From contig OZ248421.1 in the NCBI GenBank assembly GCA_965234325.1, positions 28,468 through 92,467 of the forward strand: a stretch of DNA of 64,000 nucleotides. Reading direction: 5' to 3'. This DNA comes from Limnohabitans kasalickyi (GTDB lineage Bacteria; Pseudomonadota; Gammaproteobacteria; Burkholderiales; Burkholderiaceae_C). Both the position numbers and the translations under genes were made by a program. Position 1 is the stretch's first letter. The number at the start of each line of letters is the position of its first letter. This document shows, piece by piece, positions 43,444 to 52,269 of this stretch. Below the pieces are notes generated by a model. It was not told the origin of the DNA and did no database searches. It worked only from the letters and a program-made list of their open reading frames with translations.

Positions 43444-44328
43444 TTAGGGCGTTTTACGAAACTCTCGCCCTAACAAATACAAACCGCTCAACACCACAAT
43501 GCCCGCCCCCAAACCCACGGCGCTATCAGGCACTTGGCCAAAGACCAACCAGCCACCGAAGGTCATGTAAATGATTTGCTGGTACAAAAACGGGCCCAGC
43601 ACCCCAGCCGTCGCATAGCGGTGTGCCAGCGCCGAGGCGATATGTCCCAAGCCACCACTCAAACCGGTGAGAAGAATAATCAGCCACGTTTGCCATCCAT
43701 CGGGTGACTGCCATTGCCACAATGCAAACGGAGCGAGCAACACCGTTGACACAGCGGCAGACGTAAATTGCGTGACCACAGGGTTATCGCTGCTCGCCAA
43801 GCGACGCGTCATCAAATTAAAACCCGCATACAAACATGCGTTCATGAGGCTGAGAAAAATAGCTGGATGAAATGCATGACTTCCCGGGCGGATGATGACC
43901 AGAACACCTAAAAATCCAACGCCAATCGCAGTCCATCGCTTGGCATCGAGTCGCTCTCCTAGAAAACATGCGGAGACCAAGGCGATCAGGAGAGGAACAG
44001 AAAACTGAACAGCGCCAGTCTCAGCCAATTGCAAATACTGCAAAGCAAAAAAGTTCAGTATCGTCATTGAAACCAACATCACACCCCGCAACAATTGCAA
44101 CCGTGGATTGGTGACGACGAACAACCGTGGGCCCATGAATGGCATGAAAGCCGCTGCGGTGAAAAGTGTATGAAACAAAAACCTCAACCACACCACTTGC
44201 AAAACAGGCAAGCTTTGCACCAACCATTTGGCGCTGGTGTCCAACACGGCAAACATCAACGTCGTGGCTGTCACCAAAGCAATGCCAATTTGACGGTGAC
44301 GAGCTGTATCTGTGAAAAGGTTTGACAT
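43444..44328 (-). CDS. DMT-superfamily (EamA) permease
   Basis: A 294-aa membrane protein with ten predicted helices and two EamA repeats: SAKWLVQSLPVLQVVWLRFL in the first half and GLSGGLGHIASALAHRYA in the second. Members export amino acids or other metabolites; the substrate here is unknown. It converges on the second bchC with 51 nt between stops and likely marks the edge of the photosynthesis cluster. Confidence 0.85.
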   Translation of the reverse strand: MSNLFTDTARHRQIGIALVTATTLMFAVLDTSAKWLVQSLPVLQVVWLRFLFHTLFTAAAFMPFMGPRLFVVTNPRLQLLRGVMLVSMTILNFFALQYLQLAETGAVQFSVPLLIALVSACFLGERLDAKRWTAIGVGFLGVLVIIRPGSHAFHPAIFLSLMNACLYAGFNLMTRRLASSDNPVVTQFTSAAVSTVLLAPFALWQWQSPDGWQTWLIILLTGLSGGLGHIASALAHRYATAGVLGPFLYQQIIYMTFGGWLVFGQVPDSAVGLGAGIVVLSGLYLLGREFRKTP

Positions 44329-44465
44329 GCGCCTGGTTGTAATGGATCGGGACAGCTGGCCATTGTCACCTAGGCATCAAGCGCCACCCAAGAAGCATCC
44401 ACATCAGGCCATGATTCACCACTGACACATGTCACCACGCCCAACGCTTTTTAGAAAGGTAAATC

Positions 44466-45233
44466 ATGACCGTTCACGCACTGCCCACCCAAACCCATTC
44501 CGAGGTCATCCGGCAAACCAAAATTCATTTGGCAGCGGCTTTGCGACTGGCAGTCCATGATGGTTTTGACGAGGGCATTGACAACCATTTCACAGTCAGC
44601 GTTCCAGGGCGCGAAGATCAATACATGGTCTTGCCTTTTGGCATGCACTGGTCCGAAGCCAGCGCCAGCAACCTCATGGTTTTCAATGAAGCCGGTGACA
44701 CGCTTGAGGGCAAAGGCGTGGTCGAACTCTCAGCTCGCAGCATTCACGCACCACTGCACCGAATCTCGGGTGCGAAAGTGGTCTTACATACCCATCAGCC
44801 GTGGGCTCTTGCACTCAATATGCTCAAAGACAACCGCCTGCTGCCCGCGACCCAAACGGCTGCGTTTTTTCATGGACGAATTGCCTATGACGACACCTAC
44901 ACCGGGCTAGCAGCCTCTCTCAACGAAGGCGAACGATTGGCTTCTCTGCTGGATGGTAAGTCCGTCATGTTCTTGAAAAATCACGGCGTCATCACCGTTG
45001 GAGACACCGTGGCACAGGCCTACCGTTTGCTCTACAAGCTTGAAAAAGCTTGCAGAACACAAGTGCTGGCGATGAGCACAGGTCAGCCCATTCATATCTT
45101 GGAAGAGCATGTGATTGAGAAAGTCCGCACGCCCAGCAAAGACGATAGCTACTCTAGAACTGAGCGGGAAAAGCTTTACTTTGAAGCCATGATGCGCGTG
45201 CTAGACCGCATCAATCCTGGCTACGCAGACTGA
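44466..45233 (+). CDS. Class II aldolase/adducin family protein
   Basis: A 255-aa member of the class II aldolase/adducin fold, with the metal-binding HTH of VVLHTHQPWALAL and a later His in MFLKNHGVITVGDTVAQAY. The N-terminal AVHDGFDEGIDNHFTVSVPG also fits. AAAGG lies about 7 nt before ATG 44466. It opens a plus-strand cluster with an SDR and two FAD monooxygenases, so it may cleave or decarboxylate a product of that pathway; the substrate is unknown. Confidence 0.85.
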   Translation: MTVHALPTQTHSEVIRQTKIHLAAALRLAVHDGFDEGIDNHFTVSVPGREDQYMVLPFGMHWSEASASNLMVFNEAGDTLEGKGVVELSARSIHAPLHRISGAKVVLHTHQPWALALNMLKDNRLLPATQTAAFFHGRIAYDDTYTGLAASLNEGERLASLLDGKSVMFLKNHGVITVGDTVAQAYRLLYKLEKACRTQVLAMSTGQPIHILEEHVIEKVRTPSKDDSYSRTEREKLYFEAMMRVLDRINPGYAD

Positions 45234-45263
45234 CGCCTTTGCCCGCCATTGCAAAAGGAATTT

Positions 45264-46046
45264 ATGCAAAAACGTTTGAGTGGTCGCGTTGCCATCGTGA
45301 CGGGGGCAAGCAGAGGCATTGGTTTGAGCATCGCTCAAGCCTTTGCCAGTGAAGGCGCATCCTTGTGTTTGGTCGCAAGAAACAAAACAGCTTTGGACGA
45401 CTTGGCAGCGAACCTAACTTTGGACGCTTCACACGTGATGACGCAGGCAATCGACGTCACAAACAGAGAAGCTTGCTTACAAGCCGTTGCGGCCGCCAAA
45501 AGTAAGTTTGGACAAATTGACATCTTGGTCAACAACGCGGGTGTTTACCGCTCCAAACCTTTTTTAGATTTCAGTGCCCAAGACTTTCAAGACATGCTCG
45601 ATGTCAATCTATTTGGGGTTCTGCACTTCACACAAGCCTGTCTGCCCCATATGCAGGAACAGAAAAAAGGCAGCATCATCAACATTGCGTCTACGGCAGG
45701 TAAATGGGGCTCGCGCAACCAAAGCGCTTACAACGTCAGCAAGCATGCGGTTGTGGGCCTCACCCGTTGTGTGGCACTTGAAGCGAGTCCACATCAAGTG
45801 ACCGTCAATGCGATTTGCCCCGGTTTTGTCGAGACCGACATGCTGGACGAACTCAAAGCCCAAGCCTCACAAAGCGCAGGAACGTCGATTGAAGATTTTG
45901 AAAAATCTGCACTCTCTCGGGTCCCCTTAGGTCGCATGATGAGGCCGCAAGAAATTGCAGCCATGGCGGTCTTTTTAGCCTCGCCAGATGCCACAGGCAT
46001 CACCGGCCAATCCATTCAAATGGATGGTGGCATGGTGCTGACTTGA
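45264..46046 (+). CDS. SDR-family oxidoreductase
   Basis: A 260-aa classical SDR: TGASRGIGLSIA (cofactor), NNAGVY, catalytic Ser in INIASTAGKWG, YNVSK, and the FabG-like end GITGQSIQMDGGMVLT. Residues after YNVSK (HAVVGLTRC) are also typical. ATG 45264 has AAGGA upstream; the frame to 45249 is only a short extension. It lies 30 nt after the aldolase gene. It resembles 3-oxoacyl-ACP or 3-hydroxybutyrate dehydrogenases, but the cluster points to an aromatic or hydroxy-acid substrate. Confidence 0.88.
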   Translation: MQKRLSGRVAIVTGASRGIGLSIAQAFASEGASLCLVARNKTALDDLAANLTLDASHVMTQAIDVTNREACLQAVAAAKSKFGQIDILVNNAGVYRSKPFLDFSAQDFQDMLDVNLFGVLHFTQACLPHMQEQKKGSIINIASTAGKWGSRNQSAYNVSKHAVVGLTRCVALEASPHQVTVNAICPGFVETDMLDELKAQASQSAGTSIEDFEKSALSRVPLGRMMRPQEIAAMAVFLASPDATGITGQSIQMDGGMVLT

Positions 46047-46089
46047 ACCCTTCACTCCATAAATGGCCCGAGCTTGCTAAGGCAACCAG

Positions 46090-46105
46090 CTAGGTAATCA
46101 CCTAG
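46090..46105. promoter_or_regulatory. Inverted repeat CTAGGT-N4-ACCTAG upstream of monooxygenase 1
   Basis: A perfect 6-bp inverted repeat in the 126-nt gap between the SDR and the first FAD monooxygenase, 68 nt before its ATG. A similar CTAGG...CCTAG repeat lies at 56886-56902 upstream of the ApnO-like gene. It could be an operator; the binding protein is unknown. Confidence 0.3.
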
Positions 46106-46172
46106 AACAGCGACGCCAAGTCTTCCATATGATTTTCCACGTCACACAACATTTACATCCTTGGACGTGCAC

Positions 46173-47831
46173 ATGACGCAAACAGAAAAATCCCCCGTTT
46201 TGATCATTGGCGCGGGTCCCGTTGGCCTGAGCTTGGCGATGGATTTGGCTCAACGCGGCGTTGAAGTGATCGTGGTGGAAACCCGCCACCGTGGTCAAGC
46301 GCCTAGTGTCAAGTGCAACCACGTGTCAGCCCGCACGATGGAGATTTTCAGGCGCCTGGGCGTAGCTCAAAAAATTCGCAGTAGCGGTTTGCCTGCAGAC
46401 TACCCACACGACGTGGCTTATCGCACGTCCTTCACGGGCATGGAGTTGTCGCGCATTTCCATTCCCTGCCGCCGGGATCGCTTCACAGACATTGATGGAC
46501 CCGATGGCAACTGGCCCACCCCAGAGCCACCGCACCGCATCAACCAAATTTATCTCGAACCCATCCTTTTTGAACATGTGGCGAGCTTGCCAAACGTGAA
46601 AATCCTGAATCGAACCTGCATCGATGATTTCACCCAAGACGACGAGGGTGTCACTGCGCTAGGCCATCATTTGGATTCAGGCGATTTGGTGTCGATCCGT
46701 TGCCAATACATGGTCGGCTGTGACGGCGGCAGGTCCAGCACACGCCAAAAAATTGGGGCCAAGCTGGAAGGTGTGGACGTGGTGGGCCGTGTGCAATCCA
46801 CCTACATCCGCGCACCAGAACTGATTAAATATTTGAAAGTCGCGCCTGCTTGGGCGACCTTCTCACTCAACCCTAGACGCTGTGGCAACGTATACGCCAT
46901 CGACGGGCAAGAGACTTGGTTGATTCACAACTACCTCCTAGAAAACGAAACCGAATTTGATTCGGTCGACCGTGATTGGGCTATTCGACAAATTCTGGGT
47001 GTGGGTGAAGATTTTCAATACGAGATCTTGGCCAACGAAGACTGGGTAGGCCGCCGCTTGGTAGCCGACAAATTCAGAGACCGACGCGTTTTCATTTGCG
47101 GAGACTCGGCTCACCTTTGGATTCCTATGGCCGGCTACGGCATGAACGCAGGTATTGCCGACGCCATGAACTTATCTTGGTTGTTGGCTGCACACCTCAA
47201 TGGCTGGGCAGGTGCTGGCATCTTGGATGCTTATGAACGTGAGAGAAAGCCCATCACCGAACAAGTCTCGCGCTTCGCCATGAACCATGCTATTGCACTG
47301 CAAAAAGAACGCGAAGCCGTTCCCGACGGCCTTGAGGAAATAGGCACAAACGGTGAGGCGCTGCGCACTCGTACCGGACAAAAACTTTATGACTTGAACG
47401 TGCAGCAGTATTGCTGTGCGGGCTTGAACTTTGGATACTTCTACGATGCGTCCAACCTGATTGCCTATGACGGTGAAGCCCAACCCGGCTACTCCATGTA
47501 CCAATTCACACCGTCAACTGTGCCAGGCTGTCGTACACCGCACGTTTGGATGGACAGCGGTCAGTCCTTGTACGACGCCATGGGCGACGACTACAGCTTG
47601 TTGCGCACGGATCCCTCGATCGATGTCAGCATCTTGTTAGACGAAGCCAAAGCACGTGGCATACCGCTGCGTTTGGTCGACATCACAGGCGAAGCAGCAC
47701 ACCTCATCTACAAAGAAGCCTTGGTCTTGTCTCGGCCAGATCAGCATGTGGCTTGGCGCGGCAACACACTCCCCAACAACTTACACGCCCTCCTCGACTT
47801 GATCAGTGGCACAACGAAGGAACTCGCATGA
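46173..47831 (+). CDS. FAD-dependent monooxygenase (PheA/TfdB-type), copy 1
   Basis: A 552-aa flavoprotein hydroxylase. The FAD-binding motif is LIIGAGPVGLSLAMDLA, the DG motif is MVGCDGGRSSTRQ, and GDSAHLWIPMAGYGMNAGI binds the FAD ribityl/pyrophosphate. A C-terminal thioredoxin-like domain ends the protein. The family hydroxylates phenols and related aromatics using NAD(P)H and O2; the actual substrate is unknown. ATG 46173 is preferred over a TTG at 46161. It is paralogous to the gene at 48825. The stop overlaps the next gene by ATGA. Confidence 0.88.
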   Translation: MTQTEKSPVLIIGAGPVGLSLAMDLAQRGVEVIVVETRHRGQAPSVKCNHVSARTMEIFRRLGVAQKIRSSGLPADYPHDVAYRTSFTGMELSRISIPCRRDRFTDIDGPDGNWPTPEPPHRINQIYLEPILFEHVASLPNVKILNRTCIDDFTQDDEGVTALGHHLDSGDLVSIRCQYMVGCDGGRSSTRQKIGAKLEGVDVVGRVQSTYIRAPELIKYLKVAPAWATFSLNPRRCGNVYAIDGQETWLIHNYLLENETEFDSVDRDWAIRQILGVGEDFQYEILANEDWVGRRLVADKFRDRRVFICGDSAHLWIPMAGYGMNAGIADAMNLSWLLAAHLNGWAGAGILDAYERERKPITEQVSRFAMNHAIALQKEREAVPDGLEEIGTNGEALRTRTGQKLYDLNVQQYCCAGLNFGYFYDASNLIAYDGEAQPGYSMYQFTPSTVPGCRTPHVWMDSGQSLYDAMGDDYSLLRTDPSIDVSILLDEAKARGIPLRLVDITGEAAHLIYKEALVLSRPDQHVAWRGNTLPNNLHALLDLISGTTKELA

Positions 47832-48817
47832 CATCGCATCGACAAAATTTTCGGCTTTTGCTCTGCGGCATCACCGCCTTGCTATTCACAACGATGGGCG
47901 CGCATGCGCAAAAAACGGACTACCCAGCCAAGCCCGTTCGGATGGTCGTCACCTTTCCTCCCGGTGGCAGCACCGATGTCGTGCTGCGCATGCTCGTGCC
48001 TCGATTGAACGACAAACTGGGCCAGCAAGTGGTGATCGACAACCGTCCGGGTGCGGGTGGCAACATTGGTTTGAACTTGGTGGCCAAAGCCCCCGCGGAC
48101 GGCTACACCCTTGGGATTGGTGCCGCAGGTGGCTTGTCTGCCAATGCCAGTTTGTATGCGCAAATGCCGTTTGACCCCGTCAAAGACCTCAAACCCATCA
48201 GCATGGTGGCCGCCATTCCTTTTGTGTTGATTGGCCAACCAGGACTGCCCGCAAAGACGTTCAACGAGCTCATGGCGTACGCCAAATTGAATCCGGGAAA
48301 GTTGTCGATTGCCCACGGTGGCAACGGCACAGCCATGCACTTGTCCTCTGCTTTGCTCAACCAAATGAGCGACATGAAATTGGTTGAAATCCCTTACAAA
48401 GGTTCAGGTCCAGCGGCCATGGACGTGCTTTCTGGGCAAGTTCCTTTGGCGATTGTGGATTTGCCAGCTTCACTGCAACACATCAAAGCGGGCAAGCTCA
48501 CCGCTTATGCCGTGACCAGCTTGCAACGCTTGAGCTCCCTACCCGATGTGCCCACCTTGTCTGAATCCGGACTCACAGGTTACGACTCGACGGGCTGGTT
48601 TGGCATGGTGGCACCCGCAGGCACACCAAGCGCTATCGTCGCGCGCATGAATAGCGAGATCACCGCCGCACTGAACGACGACGCCATCAAAACCAGCATG
48701 AGAAATCTGGGCGTCGAACCCGCACCCAGTTCGGTAGAGGCTTTTGAGGCCTATATCAAATCTGAATCGCAAAAATGGGCCAAAGTCATTAAGACGGCCA
48801 ACATCAAAATCGAATGA
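47828..48817 (+). CDS. Tripartite tricarboxylate transporter substrate-binding protein (Bug family)
   Basis: A 329-aa periplasmic binding protein with a signal peptide (LLLCGITALLFTTMGAHAQ) and the Bug/TctC core: YPAKPVRMVVTFPPGGSTDV, NRPGAGGNIGLNLVAKAPADG, and YDSTGWFGMVAPAGTP. No TctA or TctB membrane genes are nearby, as is common for Bug proteins in Comamonadaceae. AAGGA precedes ATG 47828. It sits between the two FAD monooxygenases, so it may bind their substrate or a related carboxylate. Confidence 0.92.
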   Translation: MTSHRQNFRLLLCGITALLFTTMGAHAQKTDYPAKPVRMVVTFPPGGSTDVVLRMLVPRLNDKLGQQVVIDNRPGAGGNIGLNLVAKAPADGYTLGIGAAGGLSANASLYAQMPFDPVKDLKPISMVAAIPFVLIGQPGLPAKTFNELMAYAKLNPGKLSIAHGGNGTAMHLSSALLNQMSDMKLVEIPYKGSGPAAMDVLSGQVPLAIVDLPASLQHIKAGKLTAYAVTSLQRLSSLPDVPTLSESGLTGYDSTGWFGMVAPAGTPSAIVARMNSEITAALNDDAIKTSMRNLGVEPAPSSVEAFEAYIKSESQKWAKVIKTANIKIE

Positions 48818-48824
48818 TCTGCAC

Positions 48825-50474
48825 ATGAGCACTACCTTGCACACCGACGTGTTGATCGTCGGCGCCGGCCCCGTTGGCCTAACCTTGGCCATGGATTTGG
48901 CTGGACGTGGCGTCAAAGTCACCATCGCCGAAATTCGCCACTACGCAGAACCACCCAACGTCAAATGCAACCATGTGTCAGCGCGCACCATGGAGCAGTT
49001 TCGCCGTTTGGGCGTGGCCAAGGCTGTGCGAGAGGCAGGCTTGCCCAGCGATTACCCCAACGACGTGGTGTTTCGCACCCGCATGACGGGCGAAGAGCTC
49101 ACCCGCATTCCCATTCCCTGTCGAGAAGACCGTTACACAAAAACTGAGGGGCCCGATGCTTGGTGGCCCACGGCAGAGCCGCCACATCGTATCAACCAAA
49201 TTTTCCTTGAACCCATCTTGTTGCATCACACGGCAAGCTTGGACAACATAACCTTGCTCAACCGAACACAAGTCACCCAGTTCACACAAGACGATGACGG
49301 CGTGCATGCAGAGCTGCTCAACCTCGACGACCAAAGCACACAACACATCCATGCACGCTACATGGTCGGTTGTGATGGCGGTAGCTCGAATGTTCGCAAG
49401 CAAATGGGCGCGCAACTTGAAGGCACAGCCGTCATTCAACGCGTGCAATCCACTTACATCCGAGCCCCTCAGCTGCTGGGCTTGATGCCGGGCAAACCTG
49501 CTTGGTGCTACTACTCGGTCAACCCCGACCGCTGCGGCACTGCCTTTGCCATCGATGGCCAAGAAAAATGGTTGGTGCACAACCACTTGAATCCCGACGA
49601 GCCTGAGTTTGACTCGGTCGATCGCGATGCCTCCATACGCCACATCTTGGGTGTCGATCAGGACTTTGAGTACGAGATCATCAGCAAAGAAGACTGGGTG
49701 GGTCGACGTTTGGTGGCCAATCGGTTTCGCGACCGCAACGTGTTCATTGCTGGAGACGCTGCCCATTTGTGGGTGCCCTACGCAGGTTACGGCATGAACG
49801 CCGGCATTGCCGATGCTGTCCACCTGGCCTGGTTGCTGGCTGCACGCGTGCAAGGCTGGGGCGCACCAAGCATCCTCGATGCTTACGAGGCCGAGCGTCA
49901 ACCGATCACCGAACAAGTCTCGAATTTTGCGATGGACCACGCGCAAAAAATGATCAAAGCGCGCCGTGCCGTGCCTGCCAACATCGAAGCGAAGGATGCG
50001 CAAGGCGCCAAGGCCCGTGAAGACATTGGGCGCGAAGCCTACGAACTCAACGTGCAACAGTTTTGCTGCGCCGGCTTGAACTTTGGCTACTACTACAACG
50101 ACTCCACGCTCATCGTTGCCGACCAAGAAGCACCTCCGCCCTACACCATGGGTAGTTTCACGCCATCCACCGTGCCCGGGTGCCGAGCGCCCCACTTTTG
50201 GCTACACGATGGTCGCTCGCTGTATGACGCTTTCGGTCCTGGCTACACCTTGCTGCGCTTTGCACCTCAGTCTGATGTACACACCTTCATGGATGAGGCC
50301 AAGGCTCAAGGCGTGCCACTCACCTTGTTGAACATCAAACCGCAAGACGCGCCACCCGACATCTACCAACACCCCTTGGTACTTTGTCGCGCGGACCAAC
50401 ATGTGGTGTGGCGCGGACATGAACTGCCTGCTGATATTTCAGGGCTGGTCGCGCGCTTGCGTGGGGCTTCTTAG
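48825..50474 (+). CDS. FAD-dependent monooxygenase (PheA/TfdB-type), copy 2
   Basis: A 549-aa paralogue of the gene at 46173, collinear along its whole length. It has LIVGAGPVGLTLAMDLAGRG, MVGCDGGSSNVRKQMGAQLE, GDAAHLWVPYAGYGMNAGI and the same C-terminal thioredoxin-like tail ending in LRGAS. ATG 48825 is the plausible start, 8 nt after the binding-protein stop; the longer frame to 48744 reads the 3' end of that gene. The pair may act on isomeric or successive aromatic substrates. Confidence 0.88.
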   Translation: MSTTLHTDVLIVGAGPVGLTLAMDLAGRGVKVTIAEIRHYAEPPNVKCNHVSARTMEQFRRLGVAKAVREAGLPSDYPNDVVFRTRMTGEELTRIPIPCREDRYTKTEGPDAWWPTAEPPHRINQIFLEPILLHHTASLDNITLLNRTQVTQFTQDDDGVHAELLNLDDQSTQHIHARYMVGCDGGSSNVRKQMGAQLEGTAVIQRVQSTYIRAPQLLGLMPGKPAWCYYSVNPDRCGTAFAIDGQEKWLVHNHLNPDEPEFDSVDRDASIRHILGVDQDFEYEIISKEDWVGRRLVANRFRDRNVFIAGDAAHLWVPYAGYGMNAGIADAVHLAWLLAARVQGWGAPSILDAYEAERQPITEQVSNFAMDHAQKMIKARRAVPANIEAKDAQGAKAREDIGREAYELNVQQFCCAGLNFGYYYNDSTLIVADQEAPPPYTMGSFTPSTVPGCRAPHFWLHDGRSLYDAFGPGYTLLRFAPQSDVHTFMDEAKAQGVPLTLLNIKPQDAPPDIYQHPLVLCRADQHVVWRGHELPADISGLVARLRGAS

Positions 50475-51550
50475 CTGACAAGCTTCGCCTGATAAAGCGC
50501 AACCCCTGCCTCATCTAGGGTGCGCGTCACAGTACCCTGGTGTAACAAGTAGTTGAGGCAAGCCAAACTCTCGCCTGTTGCGAGATTAAGCAAACCTGCA
50601 TCGGCCTCATCAATGCTGCGACCAAAGAGCGTGGTGAACACATCGACCACACGCTTGGGCTCTTTCAAGCTTTTGCGCAAGCGCTCTAAGGTGCGCTCTT
50701 GGGCTACCGCCAAATAGTCGAGCCGGGCATGCAAACCGCGAAAGCATTCGTTGTGCGAAGGCAGCACCAACACATCATCGGGCACCTCGCGCTTGAGCTT
50801 GGCCAAGGACTCTAGCCACTCTTGCATGGGATTGGCATCCGGTTCGGTGGGATGTACCGATACGTTGGACGAAATGCGAGGCAACACCTGATCGCCTGAA
50901 ATCAGCAATTTGAGCGATTCAGAATACAAACACGCGTGCTCAGGCGAATGCCCCGTACCCACAATCACACGCCACGTGTGTTGACCAATTTGAATGACTT
51001 CGCCGTCTTTGATGCGGCGGTAACTTTCAGGTAAGGCATGGATGTACTTCCCAAAATTCCCGAAGCGGGCTTGGTAGTTTTCAATGGCAGCGTCCGACCA
51101 ACCCGCCCGACGATAAAACGCCAAGGCATCCTCTGGCGCTTGGCGCCCAGAATCAGCAGCGAGCACACGGCAATTCAAATACTCAAGTCGCGTCATCCAC
51201 AAGCGGCATTTGAATTTGCGTGTCAACCAGCCTGCGATTCCCACATGGTCGGGGTGCATGTGCGTCACAAAAACACGCGTCAACGACCGTTGCTCCGTCG
51301 CGCTGGCAAAGATCTGACGCCAAGCACTCAGGTTGGCCTCGGTCTGCATGCCCGTGTCGACGATGGCCCATCCGTTGTCGTCTTCAATGCCCCACACATT
51401 GATGTGATTGAGCGTGATGGGCAAAGGCATGCGCATCCAAACTACGCCGGGGGCAACTTCGACCACCTGCCCCACTTCTGGGACTTTCTCAAACGGGTAG
51501 ACAAGTGTGGGCTTTTCAAGCCGATCGCGCGGCGGTGTGACTTCAGTCAT
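50471..51550 (-). CDS. Metallo-beta-lactamase fold hydrolase
   Basis: A 359-aa MBL-fold enzyme with the metal motif FVTHMHPDHVGIAG (HxHxDH), a downstream His in GTGHSPEHACLY, the Asp in LLISGDQVLP and a late His in LVLPSHNECFRG, so the two-metal site appears complete. The C-terminal helical extension resembles glyoxalase II-like or lactonase-like members. It overlaps the GntR stop (ATGA) and converges on monooxygenase copy 2 with a 4-nt overlap. Lactone or thioester hydrolysis is inferred. Confidence 0.85.
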   Translation of the reverse strand: MTEVTPPRDRLEKPTLVYPFEKVPEVGQVVEVAPGVVWMRMPLPITLNHINVWGIEDDNGWAIVDTGMQTEANLSAWRQIFASATEQRSLTRVFVTHMHPDHVGIAGWLTRKFKCRLWMTRLEYLNCRVLAADSGRQAPEDALAFYRRAGWSDAAIENYQARFGNFGKYIHALPESYRRIKDGEVIQIGQHTWRVIVGTGHSPEHACLYSESLKLLISGDQVLPRISSNVSVHPTEPDANPMQEWLESLAKLKREVPDDVLVLPSHNECFRGLHARLDYLAVAQERTLERLRKSLKEPKRVVDVFTTLFGRSIDEADAGLLNLATGESLACLNYLLHQGTVTRTLDEAGVALYQAKLVS

Positions 51551-52254
51551 AAGTTAGCTTGCCGGTATAAGTCGCTTGCGCGAGTCAGGTGATCGGTCAT
51601 GGCCTTGACAGCCCCTGGCACATCATGGGCGGCAATCGCATCGATAATTTTTTGATGCTCCGCCAAGGTGAGCTCTTCGGCACCTGGCGCACGAACAATG
51701 GACTGGTAATACGCACTGGCCCAGCCAAACAAAGCCTCCACGATGGCCGGGAAAATCGGGTTGCCGGTGATGCGGGCAATCTCGCGATGAAAAGCCATGT
51801 CTTTTTTCATGAACTGATCCAAATTGACCATGGAAGCTCGGTGGTCTGCTTGTCGCGCTTGCAGCCTCAGCACGTCATCGGGTGTGGCTTTTTCAGCAGC
51901 GAGCTTGACCATACCGGTTTCTAAAAACAGCCGCGCTTCTTTCAGATGATCCAGCGTTTCAGGCTGCATACGCAACAAATGGCGAGCGCCGCCAGCAATT
52001 TGATCGATCAGCAAATGCGCAGTGGGCACCACCACCCTCGCCCGCTCGCCATGAGAAATTTCCACAATCCCCGAACGCGCCAACTCTTGCAGCGCTTCGC
52101 GCACAGCCACGCGGCCCACGCCATACACCTCCATCAACTCACGCTCCGAGGGCAGTTGGTCACCAGGGCCGATCTCACCGGACTCAATGCGTTGCATGAG
52201 TCGATCAAGTACTTCTTGGTAGAGCTTTCGTCTTTGGATAGGTTCAACAGTCAT
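51547..52254 (-). CDS. GntR/FadR-family transcriptional regulator
   Basis: A 235-aa regulator with an N-terminal winged helix (QLPSERELMEVYGVGRVAVR) and a C-terminal FCD ligand domain with the metal-binding His pattern (FHREIARITGNP and LAEHQKIIDAIAAHD). FCD regulators usually sense small carboxylates. It lies 15 nt after the DUF1537 kinase and overlaps the MBL gene, so it probably controls the RuBisCO-like/kinase operon. Confidence 0.92.
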   Translation of the reverse strand: MTVEPIQRRKLYQEVLDRLMQRIESGEIGPGDQLPSERELMEVYGVGRVAVREALQELARSGIVEISHGERARVVVPTAHLLIDQIAGGARHLLRMQPETLDHLKEARLFLETGMVKLAAEKATPDDVLRLQARQADHRASMVNLDQFMKKDMAFHREIARITGNPIFPAIVEALFGWASAYYQSIVRAPGAEELTLAEHQKIIDAIAAHDVPGAVKAMTDHLTRASDLYRQANL

Positions 52255-52269
52255 GGCATGAATCTACCA

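Noticed and set aside
48978..50195. 405-codon minus-strand frame
   Set aside because: It is antisense to the second FAD monooxygenase, whose motifs are intact on the plus strand. No family pattern is visible in the antisense product.
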